The position numbers and the translations under genes are program-made. The notes below the pieces were generated by a model that had not been told where the DNA came from, searched no databases, and saw only the letters and a program-made list of their open reading frames with translations. Shown here in pieces: positions 21,801 to 28,752 of a stretch of 64,000 nt of DNA. The stretch comes from Halomonas huangheensis (GTDB lineage Bacteria > Pseudomonadota > Gammaproteobacteria > Pseudomonadales > Halomonadaceae). Location: positions 2,046,001-2,110,000 of the forward strand of contig NZ_CP013106.1 in NCBI RefSeq assembly GCF_001431725.1, in the 5' to 3' direction. Every line of letters begins with the position of its first letter. Position 1 is the first letter of the stretch.

Positions 21801-24800
21801 GACTTCATAATCAGTACCTTCCGTCAGCACAGTGCCGTCGCCACGGGAGAGGATCAGATTGGCGGCGTCCAGACTGTCGCCGACAAAGGTCAGATCATCG
21901 GGCAGGTCCACGGTGGTGGTGACATCGTAGGCACCGCCGCCACCGCTGTTCTTGAGAATCGTTGCCAGGCGCAAGGTGTCGCCGGCATCGATGTCGCTGA
22001 CATTGCCATCTCCCACGCTGGGGTCGGTGACGGCACCAGTATGAGGGTCACCGGTAGAGCCGGGATCTGCCCAGTTGCCATCGGTGCCGGTCACGGTGCC
22101 GTTATCGGAACTGACTACACCATGCGTAATATCGACGACCGGCTCGGCCACCGACTGCACACGAACCACATCTTCACTGACCAGTAGCGTCTGCTCGATA
22201 GTGGTGGTCTGACGCGACTGGGCCAGCACATCCAGCGAGCGTTGGTCGGCGAAGGGTTGGTCGCCCACTGTCATGGTGAAGTCAATGGCGATGGTGCTGG
22301 GGTCGGCGGCATCAAGGTCAGCGAAGGTGAAGATCAGCGAGTTGCCTGGCCCGCTTTCGACATTGGTGATCTCGCCCTCGTGGGTGTTGGCGGCATTGAT
22401 CGCCCAGGTTCCAGGGCCATCACCCTCGCTCCAGTCGATACCCGAGGTATCCAGCAGCGGCAGCGGCAGATAGACGATCAGCTGGAAGTTTTCGTGATCG
22501 CCGGTAATCAGCTCATAGCTGACGGTGAAGGTCACTTCCTCGCCGGGCGAAAGCTCGGTATCGCCGCTGGGGATCTCGATATCGACGTTGCTGGTGGGCA
22601 CAGTGGTTTCGGTGTTGGAGTTGTCGCTTTCATCGAAACCCGTGGTGTTGTTCTCGTCGATCAGGATATCGGCGCTGACCTCAGCGCTATTGCTGACGCT
22701 GTCGCCCTCGTTGAGCGCGGGATGGTCAACGTCGGTGGCATATTCGTCGTCGATGGTGGTGGTGTAGGCAATGCTGGCGCGGGTAGCGGTGCCATCAATG
22801 GTGTTGTCGAGCGAGGCGTCACCGGCCAGCCAGGGCTGGTCGGGAAACGCCTGCTGCATGGAGGCAGCAATATCAAACACCAGCGTGGTGGTGCCATCGC
22901 CGTTGTCGGTTTCGGTGTAGACGAGATCGACAGTGACATTCTGCTGCGTATTACCGTCTCTATCGGAGAAACTCACCGTCATGGTCGGCGTGCCTTCCAC
23001 CGTTTGGCCGTTACTGACGGTGTCGGTGATCAGGAACTGTCCCTGGTCCTGAGTGTCGTTGCCGAAGGCGAAATAATCCGACAGCGTCATTTCAAGCTGG
23101 TACTCGAGGGTATCGCCTGGCGTCAGGCCTGTCGTGCCGGTGTCGGTGATGATCGTCGCTGTCTTGTGCAACGCGATGGACTTGGCGGTAAAGCTGATCG
23201 GCTCACCGGTTCCACTGAAATCGACGGTGCCACCGCCATCGGGTTCGTCACGATCATCGATAGGATCCCAATCGCCAGACCCGGTGGGGGCATCGAAGGT
23301 GATGGTGACGTCATCGCCGGTGTCCGGATCGAGAATCGGGTTGCCGTCGGCATCCTGTTCCGGGACATAGAATTCTATGGTGCTTGATTCAGCACCCGTA
23401 AGAGTGGCGTATTCGACCGTATATTCGGTGATGAACACATCGTCCCGGTTGATCATTGTCTCGATCACACCCGGGTTGGTAACCACCTGGCCGCTGGCCA
23501 GTGTGATCGAGGTCAGGGTGCCGTTGCCGGGATCGATGTTGGTGACCTGAACATTGGTCGGCACCGGTTGGGTAATCACCACGTTGGTGAGCGCCTGGGT
23601 ATTGGGATCAATGCCCGCAGGTCGAATGGTGGTCGTCAAGCTGTGAGTGTAGTTTTCACCGGTGGCGGTCTCGTCCTCGGTCATGTTGAGGGTCTGATCG
23701 ACTTCAATTACCGTCGGCGTGACGGTAATGACCGCTGGATTGGTGCCAATGATGCTGGGGTCGTCCTGGGGGTTGTCGAGGGAGTCGTGGCCCAACTCGA
23801 AGCCGCCGATGGCGGTGATATCCAGATTGGGAGAACCATCAGTGGCTGAGGTATCGGCTAGGTCACTCAGCGTGGCAGTAAAGGTCACGTCGATCGCCGG
23901 TTGATCGGGACCAAAGCTGGCGAAAGGAATCTCGACGACGACCAGCGTATCGCCGGGTCGGTAGCCATAATCGGCGGCATTGATGATCACCGCATTGCCG
24001 TTGGAGTCCTTGGCAACCGGGTGTTCCGCCTGGCCGTTGTCATCGAAGGTGATGGTCGTAATGGGTAGATCACCACCGACATAGTTGGCCGAGGTGACGG
24101 TGATGCCATCGTCGATTTCAGCTCCAGCGCCGTCCTTGCCGGTGGTTGGTACATAGAGATGGATAAAGGGCGCGTAGCCGACTTCAGTGGATGTATTACT
24201 GAAGCTGACCGTGAACTCGAAACTCTCGCCCAGCGGCACTTCCTGGCTGGTTGCGCCCAGCGAAACCGTCGGAGCAGCAGGCAATAGGCCATTCATGGTC
24301 GCCAGACCGTCGAGGTCAGTGCCGGTTTGTTGGTCGATATCGCCGCGAGTGGTTTCCAACTGCCAGTCGCCACCGAAGCGTGCTTCACCGGTATCATCAT
24401 TGGAGGCGGCGACATCAGCGCCAGTGGCATCGGCGAGGCTGTCGACCAGTTGCTGGCCAGTCGTGCCGTCGCCCACCTGGCAGCCGTAGAGCAGCAGGTC
24501 GGCATCGGCGGTCAAGGCATCGCGCCATTGCCCCAATTGCTGTTCGAGTTGCGGCAGGGTATCGCCACTGACGTAGCTGGTGCCCAGCTGAAACTGTCCT
24601 TCGGCACCATGGCTGAAGATCTCGACACTCTGCACACCGTCCATGCCGGCCAGTGCCGAGGTAATGGAGTCGATACCATTATCACCAGCATCGACTACCA
24701 GCAGGGCGGCGTCGGGCGAAGTGTTGTCGATGATGGTCTGTCGCTGAGCTGGGTCCAGCCGCGCATCCACCACCACCAGATGCTTCTGGGCACGGTTGGC

Positions 24801-24971
24801 ATTATCCGCTGTCTTCGCCTCACTGGCCGTATTGGCTTCGACATGACGATCACCATCCTGCTGGTTGTCGTCGGAGCCATGGTCCTGATCTACCGCCGCA
24901 GCCGCGGCACCGTCAAACAGCAGTCGAGGCTCAAGCGCAACCAGGCGAGAGCGGGGACGAATTCCTTTCAT
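12894..24971 (-). CDS. Giant surface adhesin with DUF4347 and VCBS repeats
   Basis: 4025 residues, very acidic and Cys-poor. Order: LEPRLLFDG motif at residues 13-21 (LEPR-XLL type N-terminus) followed by an Ala run; DUF4347 at about 64-225 (IFSHGAEG, LLLYGCQVGDG); many DUF11-like Ig strands to about 1830; a serine-aspartate-repeat B-like domain (GTLWDDTNNANGSQD) near 1840; a cadherin-like block; then about 13 VCBS-type domains from roughly residue 2105 to 3805; and a C-terminal region of about 220 residues. No Sec signal peptide and no RTX nonapeptides or glycine-rich C-terminal secretion signal were seen. It heads the operon with TolC, two HlyD adaptors and the M50/HlyD fusion, which probably export and anchor it. 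Role: adhesion or biofilm, inferred from domain content. Confidence 0.88.
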   Translation of the reverse strand: MKGIRPRSRLVALEPRLLFDGAAAAAVDQDHGSDDNQQDGDRHVEANTASEAKTADNANRAQKHLVVVDARLDPAQRQTIIDNTSPDAALLVVDAGDNGIDSITSALAGMDGVQSVEIFSHGAEGQFQLGTSYVSGDTLPQLEQQLGQWRDALTADADLLLYGCQVGDGTTGQQLVDSLADATGADVAASNDDTGEARFGGDWQLETTRGDIDQQTGTDLDGLATMNGLLPAAPTVSLGATSQEVPLGESFEFTVSFSNTSTEVGYAPFIHLYVPTTGKDGAGAEIDDGITVTSANYVGGDLPITTITFDDNGQAEHPVAKDSNGNAVIINAADYGYRPGDTLVVVEIPFASFGPDQPAIDVTFTATLSDLADTSATDGSPNLDITAIGGFELGHDSLDNPQDDPSIIGTNPAVITVTPTVIEVDQTLNMTEDETATGENYTHSLTTTIRPAGIDPNTQALTNVVITQPVPTNVQVTNIDPGNGTLTSITLASGQVVTNPGVIETMINRDDVFITEYTVEYATLTGAESSTIEFYVPEQDADGNPILDPDTGDDVTITFDAPTGSGDWDPIDDRDEPDGGGTVDFSGTGEPISFTAKSIALHKTATIITDTGTTGLTPGDTLEYQLEMTLSDYFAFGNDTQDQGQFLITDTVSNGQTVEGTPTMTVSFSDRDGNTQQNVTVDLVYTETDNGDGTTTLVFDIAASMQQAFPDQPWLAGDASLDNTIDGTATRASIAYTTTIDDEYATDVDHPALNEGDSVSNSAEVSADILIDENNTTGFDESDNSNTETTVPTSNVDIEIPSGDTELSPGEEVTFTVSYELITGDHENFQLIVYLPLPLLDTSGIDWSEGDGPGTWAINAANTHEGEITNVESGPGNSLIFTFADLDAADPSTIAIDFTMTVGDQPFADQRSLDVLAQSRQTTTIEQTLLVSEDVVRVQSVAEPVVDITHGVVSSDNGTVTGTDGNWADPGSTGDPHTGAVTDPSVGDGNVSDIDAGDTLRLATILKNSGGGGAYDVTTTVDLPDDLTFVGDSLDAANLILSRGDGTVLTEGTDYEVNGNTITLLDADNTATLLAGREGTANDTSGLNVIVITYDVQVVAAVAASRTMGSTATLTNYASVNDGEDFTPNDLSDDANQQVAAPEVSIGFADGGISEDDSSEGHTTGTNLVVGESMDYDIVVTLPEGSTQELNINDLLPPGMSVDTTFNTDQGYELILSQAGSGALGADFAGDVTVGSFDPATGTIIFSSSVANADNDITNNSFVIRLRLIADNVQGNQQGTAQANDVELSYSDPDGDEVNGDTAVIRDVSHDDANPTITIVEPTVTIDQALTVPVDPGFGIDEGDAVEFTITLDNSSGTDAFDLSVLADLPAQLEGLDIVSVSGSAADGDFQIIDGQLVSMDGANIDLADGENIVITISGTVTADAPDAVNLISDASVQWTSLNDEVTTSAGTERTGVDGELNSGVLNDYQTSNVLEIPVAAAIQLSRIGGLDDTNAADPTDGPSEDVAVGEIIRYRATVLIPEGDLDNYELRVTLPDGLSFIDDPSTITLALISDSGIGTSIGLGGEQVSGNEDSDQAQLISGDNWLTEAIAAGIVTFDGQDVVFSLGNLSNTDGNDADLEGFSIEFNVRVNNIDTNQAGQQLAVTASDSVNGQARSESETLTETIVEPGFTGLDKSVVDFDPGVGNATGNATVDISFSQNGTAPAYDVTLTDAFPDGSNYTVNTITIGGDSYAPDSLPPGVTLTTDADGISLAFEQLNPDTEVTVNYSVDVPNDAVVAEADAQATLTWSSLPEDFAGYGDSAVGADGTADGERDSSDGSGGLNDYILSEGAGLGIIEGTLWDDTNNANGSQDAGEAGFTDRTVTLAWAGNDGVFGNDDDGEFTIQTGADGSYQFGVLPTGLYRIIADNEFTDADADEVRARYDTDGGTYGDGSLADISVNLAEGATGPANIGYVQLNEAPVNEGVDSATATGDEDTVIDIDGLSISDPDARDPASQAGANNHQVVLEVTQGTLDITDVGDATVTGSGTATLTITGSVAQINAALDSLTYQGNLNFNGEDTLTITTSDQGNFGDHPDASEGNGIPGETADALTDVDSLTITVNAVNDDPVANDDTGIAVEAGGTDNNQVGVDPNGFLLNNDTDVDIATNGDVLTVTQVGVDADSLQLVDGDPSVPTEIAGLYGTLIVGSDGFAQYIVDNDNPDVQALRLSSDTLQENFVYEIADLEGVTAQAAISVTIQGANDTPIAEDDTGTAIEAGGVNNATGGQNANGNVLDNDTDVDAFDETKVVNGIRSGDEDATGPFFNVSTGTTSGDGTSIVGQYGTLTMGADGSYEYVIDNDNVDVQRLTNGESLSETFSYAVVDAGGLLDIANLTITIDGNQDNPLATDNTTDAQAPSTDGSTPAVNGSGNLISDDDGDGVDEDVDAIDRPNTNLTVNGIRTGTEDAGGALTDVAASTDVIGTYGTLTVNPDGSYEYVVDGDNADVQALAAGETISETFTYQLVDTADNTDLAQLVVTITGANDPPVPVDDTATAIEAGGIDNGTAGVDPTGNVLDNDTDIDGQPLEVSEFAQDTTTATAGSSLTGSYGTLTINADGSYSYVLDNDNPDVQALRTSGDQLNEVFTYTALDPLGAETSASLTITIEGRNDTPEATDDTATAVEAGGVDNTIPGTDPSGNVLDNDTDVDGADYGETQTVVSVSQGGNSAPAGQTLQGQYGSLVINDDGSYQYDVDNDNPAVEALRTAGQTLTENFDYIISDTDGDTASAVLTITIQGANDTPIANDDDTTAVEAGGIDNGTAGVDPSGNVLDNDTDIDGIDYGETKTVVSVSQGANSALAGQTIQGQYGTLVINDDGSYQYTVDNDNPTVQALRTAGETLTESFDYEMRDTAGDTSTALLTIVIQGANDTPVAENDTATAVEAGGIDNATPGTDPAGNVLDNDTDVDDGDTKAVNGIRTGSEAAGGDFTGVSGSTEIAGQYGTLTINADGSFTYAIDNSLDAVQQLVEGESLTETFSYRMLDTIGATDVAQLTLTIEGAWDAPVADNDLAYAVAENPNGTGSNPDGNVLDNDTDVDGNDSLSVGAVRAGQESAGGPLLAVPPGGLSLAGQYGMLTINPDGSYLYEVDNTNPTVIALDATDFLNDYFTYEAVDQGGLVDTAQLRVIIRGGNDTPIAGDDTGSAIEAGGLDNASPGENATGNVLDNDEDPDDDVGPAPGGPNLEVISIRTGSADGTGTAGTVGEYLEGEYGRLILGSDGEYIYEVDDSNPEVQALRQSGQTLMDVFTYTMDDRWGAEASAELSITIDGRNDTPTANDDDAVAVEAGGINNGTAGTDPTGNVLDNDTDVDGVDYGETKTVVSVSQGGSSALAGQTFQGRYGTLLINDDGSYQYEVDNDNPTVQALRTAGQTLTERFDYVMRDTAGDTSTARLTIVIQGANDTPVANDDTATAVEAGGSDNSTPGTDPTGNVLDNDSDVDGPNRGETTTVIDVSQGASSVQPGQNLTGQYGTLVLNADGSYRYEVDNDNPDVQALRTAGQTLTENFNYIISDTAGDTTSAVLSILIQGANDTPIANDDGTTAVEAGGIDNGTPGVDPTGNVLDNDTDVDGTEYGESKTVVSFRQGDNTAGAGQTLQGRYGTLIINADGSYRYEVNNDDPTVQALRTAGETLTERFDYVMRDTAGDTSSARLTIVLEGANDNPVARDDSNVASDQTPAPQATGNVLPNDSDVDGGDSREVIDVRPIDDDAVTAAGQSLDGRYGTLILNTDGSYEYVIDMSNSEVLQAAGRGAILQDVFVYRIGDLAGAPATANLTISLDIAAPYIPTAGDADPYYQGSSPLGSRPGLNLGFEPIVYITPEVELNNIEITNYLRLSDSGNPWLVRPLEPMTLVGADLGKVGGQFVGQMVAVSQAFHEQDQLILLGRHGRTSLSADGLLPDPSIEAATRSTMLEGFRPNEDAGVDDGPATASNTDDRQALPTDGAVRTEQQQADNADIPEWSTVEEVEPPVALGFRQQLQTSNLRIAPLTLESDS
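13550..18660 (-). repeat. About 13 VCBS-type repeats inside the adhesin
   Basis: Tandem protein domains of about 110-150 residues, each with the pattern NDTP-A-DD, VEAGG-DN, GNVLDNDTDVDG, YGTL-IN-DGSY-Y-VDNDNP-VQALR and LTI-I-GAN. Several pairs are nearly identical at DNA level, while two (starting QDNPLATDN and WDAPVADND) are more diverged. Boundaries are approximate. Domain count could vary between strains by recombination. Confidence 0.85.
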
Positions 24972-25351
24972 GACGACTCCGTCAGCTAGATTCCTGCACC
25001 AGCCAATGACAAAACATAGCCAGTGTCTGCGTTAGTCCGGGTACACTGCCGACAGCCGTTGAGTTCAGGACTGCCTGCCGAGCCGCGGCTCGCCTTTGCC
25101 ATGCGCTGATCAGCACCCTCCAGACATCAGTAGATCAACATCCCGCATCTTGACCCCGGCGGCACTGACGCTGAATGATTCGCATGTTTCCATGCCCCCG
25201 TCGCGCGGAGCGCAGGCTTTTCCTGCGCCTGGAGGCATGGATCTGACAATTGATAATTAGCGTAGTCCAATTACATGAAATATGAGTAATTGAAAAACGT
25301 GACATTTTCGCCGCCGATGGTGGTAGTGACTGGGCAACAGGAGGTAGTCGA
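24972..25351. promoter_or_regulatory. Divergent promoter region, adhesin operon / GlxA regulator 1
   Basis: 380 bp between the divergently read adhesin and regulator genes, with no credible gene. A perfect 7-bp hairpin, GCGCAGG-CTTTT-CCTGCGC, lies at 25210-25228. The segment from about 25240 to 25310 is AT-rich and suits promoter function. No clear sigma-70 pair could be fixed by eye. Confidence 0.45.
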
Positions 25352-26317
25352 GTGCTGAACAATGTGGATATCCAGGGCACCGAACATGTTGGCTTTCTAC
25401 TGCTGCCGGGATTTTCGATGATGGCGTTCTTTTCCGCTGTCGAACCGCTGCGTATTGCCAATCGGATGGCGGGTCGCAGGCTCTATGAATGGACACTCAT
25501 CGGGCTGACTGGCGAGCCTGTGACCGCCAGCAATGGCATGACGTTGATGATCGATCATGCGCTGGCGGACGTTCGTCATCTGCCATCACTGGCGGTGTGC
25601 AGTGGTTTCGAGCCAGAGCAGTGGATAGGCCATGGTCTGACGGCGTGGCTCAATCGGTTGGATCAGGGTGGATGTCGCATTGGGGCGCTCGATACCGGCG
25701 CCGTGGTACTCGCCGAGGCAGGGTTGCTCAGCGGTGAAACGGTGACATTGCATTGGGAGTCGCTGCCTGCCTTCAATGAGCGCTATCCCGGTATCGACAC
25801 CTGTGACGAGCTGTTTCTTCTCGGCGAGCGACGTTTCTTCTGTGCCGGAGGGGCGGCGGCCATGGATATGGCGCTGGAAGTGATCGCAAGGCGACACGGA
25901 ATGGCGTTGGCGGTGGAGGTTTCCGAGCAGTTGATTCATGACCGGTTACGCTCGCGTGGCGATCATCAGCGCATGACGCTGGCGCGCCGGCTGGGCAGTC
26001 ACAACCCACGGCTGGTCGAGGCGGTAGCGCAGATGGAAGGGCATGTGGAAGCGCCGTTATCGTTGCAGGTCATCGCCCAGCGTAGCGGTATCTCCGAGCG
26101 TCAGTTGCAACGACTGTTCTCCGAGACGTTGGGTACTACTCCAGGCAACTGGTACTTGAACATACGCCTGACACGAGCCCACTACCTGCTGAAGGAAACC
26201 GATCACGATGTGCTGGCGATTGGCCTGGCCTGCGGCTTCAGCTCGCCTTCAACCTTCTCGCGAGCCTTCCGCCGACATTTCGGTTATTCCCCTCGCGAGG
26301 TGCGCAAGCGCTCGTGA
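25352..26317 (+). CDS. GlxA-family transcriptional regulator 1
   Basis: 321-residue regulator with an N-terminal DJ-1/PfpI-like domain (GFLLLPGFSMMAFFSAVEPLR start, about residues 10-195) and a C-terminal AraC/XylS double helix-turn-helix (RSGISERQLQRLFSETLG; IGLACGFSSPSTFSRAFRRH). Start is GTG with AGGAGGT 6 nt upstream. The N-terminal domain lacks an obvious catalytic triad and probably senses a small amine or amino acid. Members of this family control carnitine, betaine and arginine use in pseudomonads (CdhR-like). Given the convergent ABC transporter operon, it may control that polycistron or the adhesin operon behind it. The effector is unknown. Confidence 0.88.
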   Translation: MLNNVDIQGTEHVGFLLLPGFSMMAFFSAVEPLRIANRMAGRRLYEWTLIGLTGEPVTASNGMTLMIDHALADVRHLPSLAVCSGFEPEQWIGHGLTAWLNRLDQGGCRIGALDTGAVVLAEAGLLSGETVTLHWESLPAFNERYPGIDTCDELFLLGERRFFCAGGAAAMDMALEVIARRHGMALAVEVSEQLIHDRLRSRGDHQRMTLARRLGSHNPRLVEAVAQMEGHVEAPLSLQVIAQRSGISERQLQRLFSETLGTTPGNWYLNIRLTRAHYLLKETDHDVLAIGLACGFSSPSTFSRAFRRHFGYSPREVRKRS

Positions 26318-26338
26318 AAGGCGGGTGGACCCCGCCTT
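26318..26338 (+). terminator. Intrinsic terminator after GlxA regulator 1
   Basis: Stem AAGGCGGG / CCCGCCTT (8 bp) with a 5-nt loop, starting directly after the stop codon and followed by ATTGTTCGTTT. It may serve the convergent permease gene (stop at 26372) as well. Confidence 0.7.
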
Positions 26339-26371
26339 ATTGTTCGTTTCATGGTATGCCAGCAGTCGGTT

Positions 26372-27121
26372 TTATGGTGTTTGGGGTGCGGTTGCAGTGC
26401 GTCGCCACCATTTGCTGCTGCGTTGGGGCTTCATCCCCGGGAAATTATGTTCCACCTGGCGCAGAATCAGCGTCAGTATCACCGTCAGTAGCAGGTAGAT
26501 TGCGGCAATCAGCAGCAGTGGCTCATAGGTGAGGAAGGTCTCATCACGAATGATGTTGGCGGCCTGCAGCAGGTCCATCATGGCGATGGTCGACACCAAT
26601 GGCACTGACTTGAGCAACAGGATCATCTCACCGGTCAACGTTGGCAGACACAGTTGGATGGCCCGTGGCAGCCATAGGTGAATGAACACCTGGAAGGGCG
26701 ACAGGCCAAAGGCACGACCGGCTTCACGTTCGCCTGGCGGCACGCTGAGCAGCGCGCCACGCAGCACCTCCCCGGTATAGGCGCCTACCGAGAGAATGAA
26801 GGTGAGACTGGCATAGAAGAACGGGTCGCGCAGCAGGTCCTTGAACGGACCCTGTTCGGCCAGCGGCAGGCCTTCCAGTAGACGACCAACGCCGTAATAG
26901 AAGAAGAACAGCTGCACCAGCAGCGGGGTGCCGCGCATGACGATCGAAATCCCCTGGGCCAGCCACGCCAGAGGACGGGGGCCCTTGATACGGACAATCG
27001 CCATGAGCACTGCCAGCAGTAAACCGCCCACCGCCGACACCAGCAGCAACCACAGGGTACTGACCAGGCCTTCAAGCAGATATTCGCGGTAAAAGGGATC
27101 ACTCAGCCAACTGAAATCCAT
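26372..27121 (-). CDS. Polar amino acid ABC transporter permease (HisM-like)
   Basis: 249-residue inner-membrane permease of the histidine/arginine/opine uptake type. About five hydrophobic segments and the coupling EAA loop (EREAGRAFGLSPFQVFIHLWLPRA) are visible. It is last of the transporter genes, one base after the first permease, and pairs with it as a heterodimer. Substrate class follows the binding protein: basic or polar amino acids, or a related cation. Confidence 0.88.
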   Translation of the reverse strand: MDFSWLSDPFYREYLLEGLVSTLWLLLVSAVGGLLLAVLMAIVRIKGPRPLAWLAQGISIVMRGTPLLVQLFFFYYGVGRLLEGLPLAEQGPFKDLLRDPFFYASLTFILSVGAYTGEVLRGALLSVPPGEREAGRAFGLSPFQVFIHLWLPRAIQLCLPTLTGEMILLLKSVPLVSTIAMMDLLQAANIIRDETFLTYEPLLLIAAIYLLLTVILTLILRQVEHNFPGMKPQRSSKWWRRTATAPQTP

Positions 27122-27122
27122 A

Positions 27123-27842
27123 TCAGGCCTCCTCGGTGTTCAGTGCTGGCTGGCCACGGCGCACGCGTTGTTCGAGTCGTTTGAACAATGCCGTCGAGCT
27201 CAGAGTCATGATCAGATAAAGCACGCCCGCCGCGGAATAGAACAGGAAGTGGGAGCGTGTGCTCGATGCTGCCTGCTGGACCGTGAAGAACAATTCGCTG
27301 TAACCGATGACGCTGATCAGTGCGGTGTCCTTGATCAATATCAGCCACAGGTTGGACATCCCGGGTAGGGCGTTGGGCAATAGTGCCGGTAGCGTAATGC
27401 GATGGAAGCGCGCCCAGGGAGAGAAGCCGAAGGCATCGGCGGCTTCCAGTTGGCCGCGAGGTATTGCCAGAATCGCTCCGCGCAGCACCTCTGTCATGTA
27501 GGCGCCCTGTACGAATGCCAGTACACCTACCGCAGTAACGAAGCCATTGATGGTGACTGCACCGCTGAAACCCAGTTGGTTGGCGAGTGCCGTGAGTGCC
27601 TGCGACCCTGCGTAGTAGAGCAGAATGATCAGCAGCAGTTCGGGCACCGCCCTCACCGCAGTGGAGTACAGGGTGCCAATCGCACGCAGTGGCGCCCAGG
27701 GGCTCAAACGGCAACCTGCACCGATCAACCCGAGCACCAGACCGATGGCATAGGCCAGCAGCGCAATCTCGAGCGTGGTCAAGGCACCGGACAGAATCGG
27801 GCCCGCCCAGTCGGCGAGGCCCTCTTGAGAAACACTATTCAT
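27123..27842 (-). CDS. Polar amino acid ABC transporter permease (HisQ-like)
   Basis: 239-residue inner-membrane permease with the EAA coupling motif (GQLEAADAFGFSPWARFHRITLP) and the MRGTP-like segment replaced by VRAVPELLLIILLYY. It sits between the binding-protein gene (gap 55 bp) and the second permease. Lengths and motifs match the HisQ/ArtQ family. It forms the channel with the product of the next gene. Confidence 0.88.
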   Translation of the reverse strand: MNSVSQEGLADWAGPILSGALTTLEIALLAYAIGLVLGLIGAGCRLSPWAPLRAIGTLYSTAVRAVPELLLIILLYYAGSQALTALANQLGFSGAVTINGFVTAVGVLAFVQGAYMTEVLRGAILAIPRGQLEAADAFGFSPWARFHRITLPALLPNALPGMSNLWLILIKDTALISVIGYSELFFTVQQAASSTRSHFLFYSAAGVLYLIMTLSSTALFKRLEQRVRRGQPALNTEEA

Positions 27843-27897
27843 ATCAGTCCATTAGAGGCTTGTCAGTCTGTTGCAGAACACTGAGACAGGACTCTCC

Positions 27898-28680
27898 TCA
27901 TTCGTCGCTGATACAGACGTCAGTACCGAAGTACTGCTCGGAAAGCGACGAGCAGGTGCCGTCGGCATTGATTTGGGCGATAGCGGTGTTGAGCGAGTCG
28001 GTAAGCGCGTCATCGTCCTTGCGTACGCCAATGCCGACCCCCTCACCATAGGCTGCGTGGTGAGGCGCAGTCGCCTTGATCTCGAAACCGTCAGCTTCAT
28101 CGCGTTCAACGAACTCGCGCATGGCAATCTCGTCGGCGAGGATCACGTCGAGACGACCCGCGAGCAGGTCGCGATTGACCTGTTCGGCCTGGTCATACAG
28201 GCGTACATCGACATCCTGGTCCCGCAGGGCACGGCGAGCGAAGGTGGCGTTGGTGGTTGCACTCTGCACACCGAGTACCTTGCCGTCGAGGCCCTCCGGC
28301 AGCTCATCGGTAAAGTCGGTCGCGGCGACATAGGCACCGGGCGTGAAGTAGTACGGGGAACTGAAGTCGATCACTCGCTGGCGAGCCTCGGTGATCGACA
28401 TCGAGTTCATGATCATGTCGATACGGCCGGATTTCAGCGAAGGAATGATCCCGCTCCAGCCGGTGGGCGTGATTTCACACTCGCGCTGCATGGCGTCGCA
28501 GATTGCGTTGGCCAGTTCGACCTCGAATCCGGTCCATTCGCCATTTGAAGAGGTGTAGGTAAATGGCGGATAGGGCTCGGCGGAAATGCCGATGCGTAGG
28601 GGTTCCTCGGCCTGAGCGGAAAAGGTGATGCTGGTCAGGGCTGTGGTCAGGACGGTCGCGGTCAATAAGTGGAGTTTCAT
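27898..28680 (-). CDS. Periplasmic amino acid-binding protein (ArgT/HisJ-like)
   Basis: 260 residues with a Sec signal peptide (LTATVLTTALTSITFSAQA). The mature part begins EEPLRIGISAEPYPPFTY and holds the family motifs GFEVELANAICDAM, SGRIDMIMNSMSITEAR and VIDFSSPYYF. This is the lysine/arginine/ornithine/histidine-binding type, so a basic amino acid or another cationic zwitterion (for example a methylated basic amino acid) is the likely ligand. It is encoded between the ATPase and permease genes. Confidence 0.88.
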   Translation of the reverse strand: MKLHLLTATVLTTALTSITFSAQAEEPLRIGISAEPYPPFTYTSSNGEWTGFEVELANAICDAMQRECEITPTGWSGIIPSLKSGRIDMIMNSMSITEARQRVIDFSSPYYFTPGAYVAATDFTDELPEGLDGKVLGVQSATTNATFARRALRDQDVDVRLYDQAEQVNRDLLAGRLDVILADEIAMREFVERDEADGFEIKATAPHHAAYGEGVGIGVRKDDDALTDSLNTAIAQINADGTCSSLSEQYFGTDVCISDE

Positions 28681-28752
28681 CAGGAGCTCCTGGTTATTAT
28701 GTAAATGTTCGTTATATGGGTGCTTGTCGAAGGCACCCGGTACGCAGGCCGG

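Noticed and set aside
21042..23387. Two plus-strand frames of 381 codons opposite the giant adhesin
   Set aside because: Shadows of the acidic repeat gene on the other strand. Composition is Gly/Val/Asp-rich without domains.
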